Below, one piece after another: positions 14,077-14,737 of a stretch of DNA of 14,737 nt. This DNA is from Gemmatimonadota bacterium (GTDB lineage Bacteria; JBHIER01; G020348925): contig CP070758.1 of the NCBI GenBank assembly GCA_020348925.1, positions 4,645,628 to 4,660,364 of the forward strand, given 5' to 3'. Both the position numbers and the translations under genes were made by a program. The notes beneath the pieces are model-generated. The model was not told the origin of the DNA, did no database searches, and was given only the letters and a program-made list of their open reading frames with translations. The first letter of the stretch is position 1; each line of letters begins with the position of its first letter.

Positions 14077-14262
14077 TCACTTTAAAACAAATCCCATTAT
14101 TTTTGATAATCCCGTATCTACGACAAATATGTAAAGAGCGAACAAGAGCGATATGATAATGACCACCTTCGCTGAAGCGAAAAGTTCATCCCGCGTCGGC
14201 CAGGCAACCTTCGACATCTCTATTCGCACCTCTTGAAAAAATTTTGCAATTTTTTTAAACAT
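14077..14262 (-). CDS. secE: Preprotein translocase subunit SecE
   Basis: SecE is the small clamp subunit of the SecYEG protein channel in the inner membrane. The product has 61 residues, the short single-span form found in most bacteria, unlike the three-span E. coli protein. It has an amphipathic N-terminal helix (FKKIAKFFQEVRIEMSKV), the hallmark WPTRDEL at 21-27 and one membrane segment at about 32-48 (KVVIIISLLFALYIFVV). The ATG at 14260-14262 has only a weak upstream purine stretch. It follows tRNA-Trp by 40 bases and precedes nusG by 43, the widely conserved trpT-secE-nusG order. Confidence 0.96.
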   Translation of the reverse strand: MFKKIAKFFQEVRIEMSKVAWPTRDELFASAKVVIIISLLFALYIFVVDTGLSKIMGFVLK

Positions 14263-14302
14263 TGTCTACTACGTTCAAAGTGCACAACCATATTCGGAAC
14301 GA

Positions 14303-14379
14303 TGGCAGGCCTGGAGGGATTCGAACCCCCAACATCCGGTTTTGGAGACCGGCGCTCTAACCGTTAGAGCTACAGGCCT
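14303..14379 (-). tRNA. tRNA-Trp (anticodon CCA)
   Basis: A complete cloverleaf can be folded by hand. The seven-pair acceptor stem is AGGCCTG with CAGGCCT. The D stem is GCTC/GAGC. The anticodon stem CCGGT/ACCGG encloses the loop CTCCAAA with anticodon CCA, which on the plus strand is at 14343-14345. The T arm is GGGGG-TTCGAAT-CCCTC with one G-U pair. The discriminator base is G, and the terminal CCA is encoded (14303-14305). The position between rpmG and secE is common in bacteria. The transcript is embedded in the operon, so it must be cut out of the mRNA by tRNA-processing enzymes. Confidence 0.97.
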
Positions 14380-14423
14380 ATTTCCGACCAACGAACCGCC
14401 ATGAGGATCAGTCAGCCATGCCA

Positions 14424-14573
14424 TTATCGTGTTTCCTTGTGGGGCGTATGTGTTTTGCAAAAACGACAATACTTCTTATACTCCACTCTATCGGAGTGCT
14501 TTCTTTTATTCTTTGTTGTCGTGTAGTTTCTTCTTTTACACTCCGTGCACGCTAAGACGACCAGATCTCTCAC
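14424..14573 (-). CDS. rpmG: 50S ribosomal protein L33
   Basis: A 49-residue protein of the large subunit near the E site. It starts at a GTG (14571-14573) and reads [20 protein letters not shown] and onward. Four cysteines in two CxxC pairs (C9, C12, C36, C39) mark the zinc-binding form of L33. The core [21 protein letters not shown] is typical of the family. AAGGG lies about ten bases upstream of the GTG; the frame is open to 14601 but offers no better start. It sits 31 bases after the tuf stop and 44 bases before tRNA-Trp. Confidence 0.95.
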   Translation of the reverse strand: MRDLVVLACTECKRRNYTTTKNKRKHSDRVEYKKYCRFCKTHTPHKETR

Positions 14574-14604
14574 GATTTCTATTCCCTTTACATACTCTCG
14601 TTAT

Positions 14605-14737
14605 CTATTCCAGGATTTCGGTGACCACACCGGCACCAACCGTCCGACCACCCTCTCGAATCGCAAACCGCAGCTCCTTCTCCATCGCTATCGGCGTGAT
14701 CAACTCCACCTCCATCGTTACATTATCCCCAGGCATC
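14605..14737 (-). CDS. tuf: Elongation factor Tu, C-terminal end (runs off right end)
   Basis: The last 43 codons of an EF-Tu gene, reading [20 protein letters not shown] and ending [11 protein letters not shown] before TAG at 14605-14607. This is the C-terminal beta barrel (domain 3), including the conserved [17 protein letters not shown]. It is a different gene copy from the tuf start at the left edge, since the two ends face outward from the cluster. Codons lean to G-ending forms (ACG, GAG, CTG, CGG, GCG), as in the other tuf fragment. The tuf-rpmG-trpT-secE order is conserved in many bacteria. Confidence 0.95.
   Translation of the reverse strand, partial: MPGDNVTMEVELITPIAMEKELRFAIREGGRTVGAGVVTEILE

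Noticed and set aside
14275-14469. Minus-strand open frame of 64 codons over tRNA-Trp
   Set aside because: It reads through the whole tRNA and overlaps the end of rpmG in another frame, so it cannot be a separate gene.
14574-14604. Possible promoter in the tuf-rpmG spacer (a TATGTA-like element)
   Set aside because: No convincing -35 element at the right distance. An AT-rich 31-base spacer is not enough evidence.

Overview
All genes in this window lie on the minus strand, so transcription runs from the right end to the left end. The window is one uninterrupted block of translation and transcription genes. In reading order it holds the C-terminal end of tuf (EF-Tu), rpmG (L33), tRNA-Trp(CCA), secE, nusG, rplK, rplA, rplJ, rplL, rpoB, rpoC, rpsL, rpsG, fusA and the N-terminal end of a second tuf. 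This is the common bacterial fusion of the secE-nusG/L11-L1/L10-L12/rpoBC cluster with the str cluster. Spacers run from 2 to 68 bases. No stretch above 300 bases lacks a gene, and I see no terminator and no convincing promoter.

The source is a bacterium. Its EF-G, S7, S12, NusG and RNA polymerase subunits are full-length and ordinary. Base composition is moderate, with no strong skew. From memory of family features, the RpoB/RpoC style (a lysine-rich charged insert in RpoB, beta' without large lineage inserts) suggests an uncultured lineage around the FCB, Spirochaete or Nitrospirota-like deep branches. The sequence alone does not fix the phylum.

Right part (14737-11244): tuf end, L33, tRNA-Trp, SecE, NusG, then L11, L1, L10 and L7/L12. 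The usual feedback leaders before rplK and rplJ have almost no room: the gaps are 2 and 38 bases. L7/L12 carries an unusual Lys/Ala-rich N-terminal tail.

Middle (11216-3201): rpoB is intact. rpoC is not. Its first 79 codons are followed by a second, diverged copy of codons 34-79, abutting the first and offset by 137 bases. This breaks the frame and leaves an 81-codon front ORF overlapping a 1317-codon main ORF by GTGA. The second copy is richer in G/C at third codon positions than the first copy and than the rpoC sequence just downstream. The break looks either like a mis-join of two organisms' rpoC genes or like the scar of one-sided homologous recombination. A single extra G in the junction GGG run would instead make one continuous rpoC with a duplicated zinc half-site. 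This is the observation most worth checking.

Left part (3187-1): rpsL, rpsG, fusA and the start of the second tuf, all intact with good ribosome binding sites. The window starts and ends inside tuf genes, as expected if a contig broke at two near-identical tuf copies.
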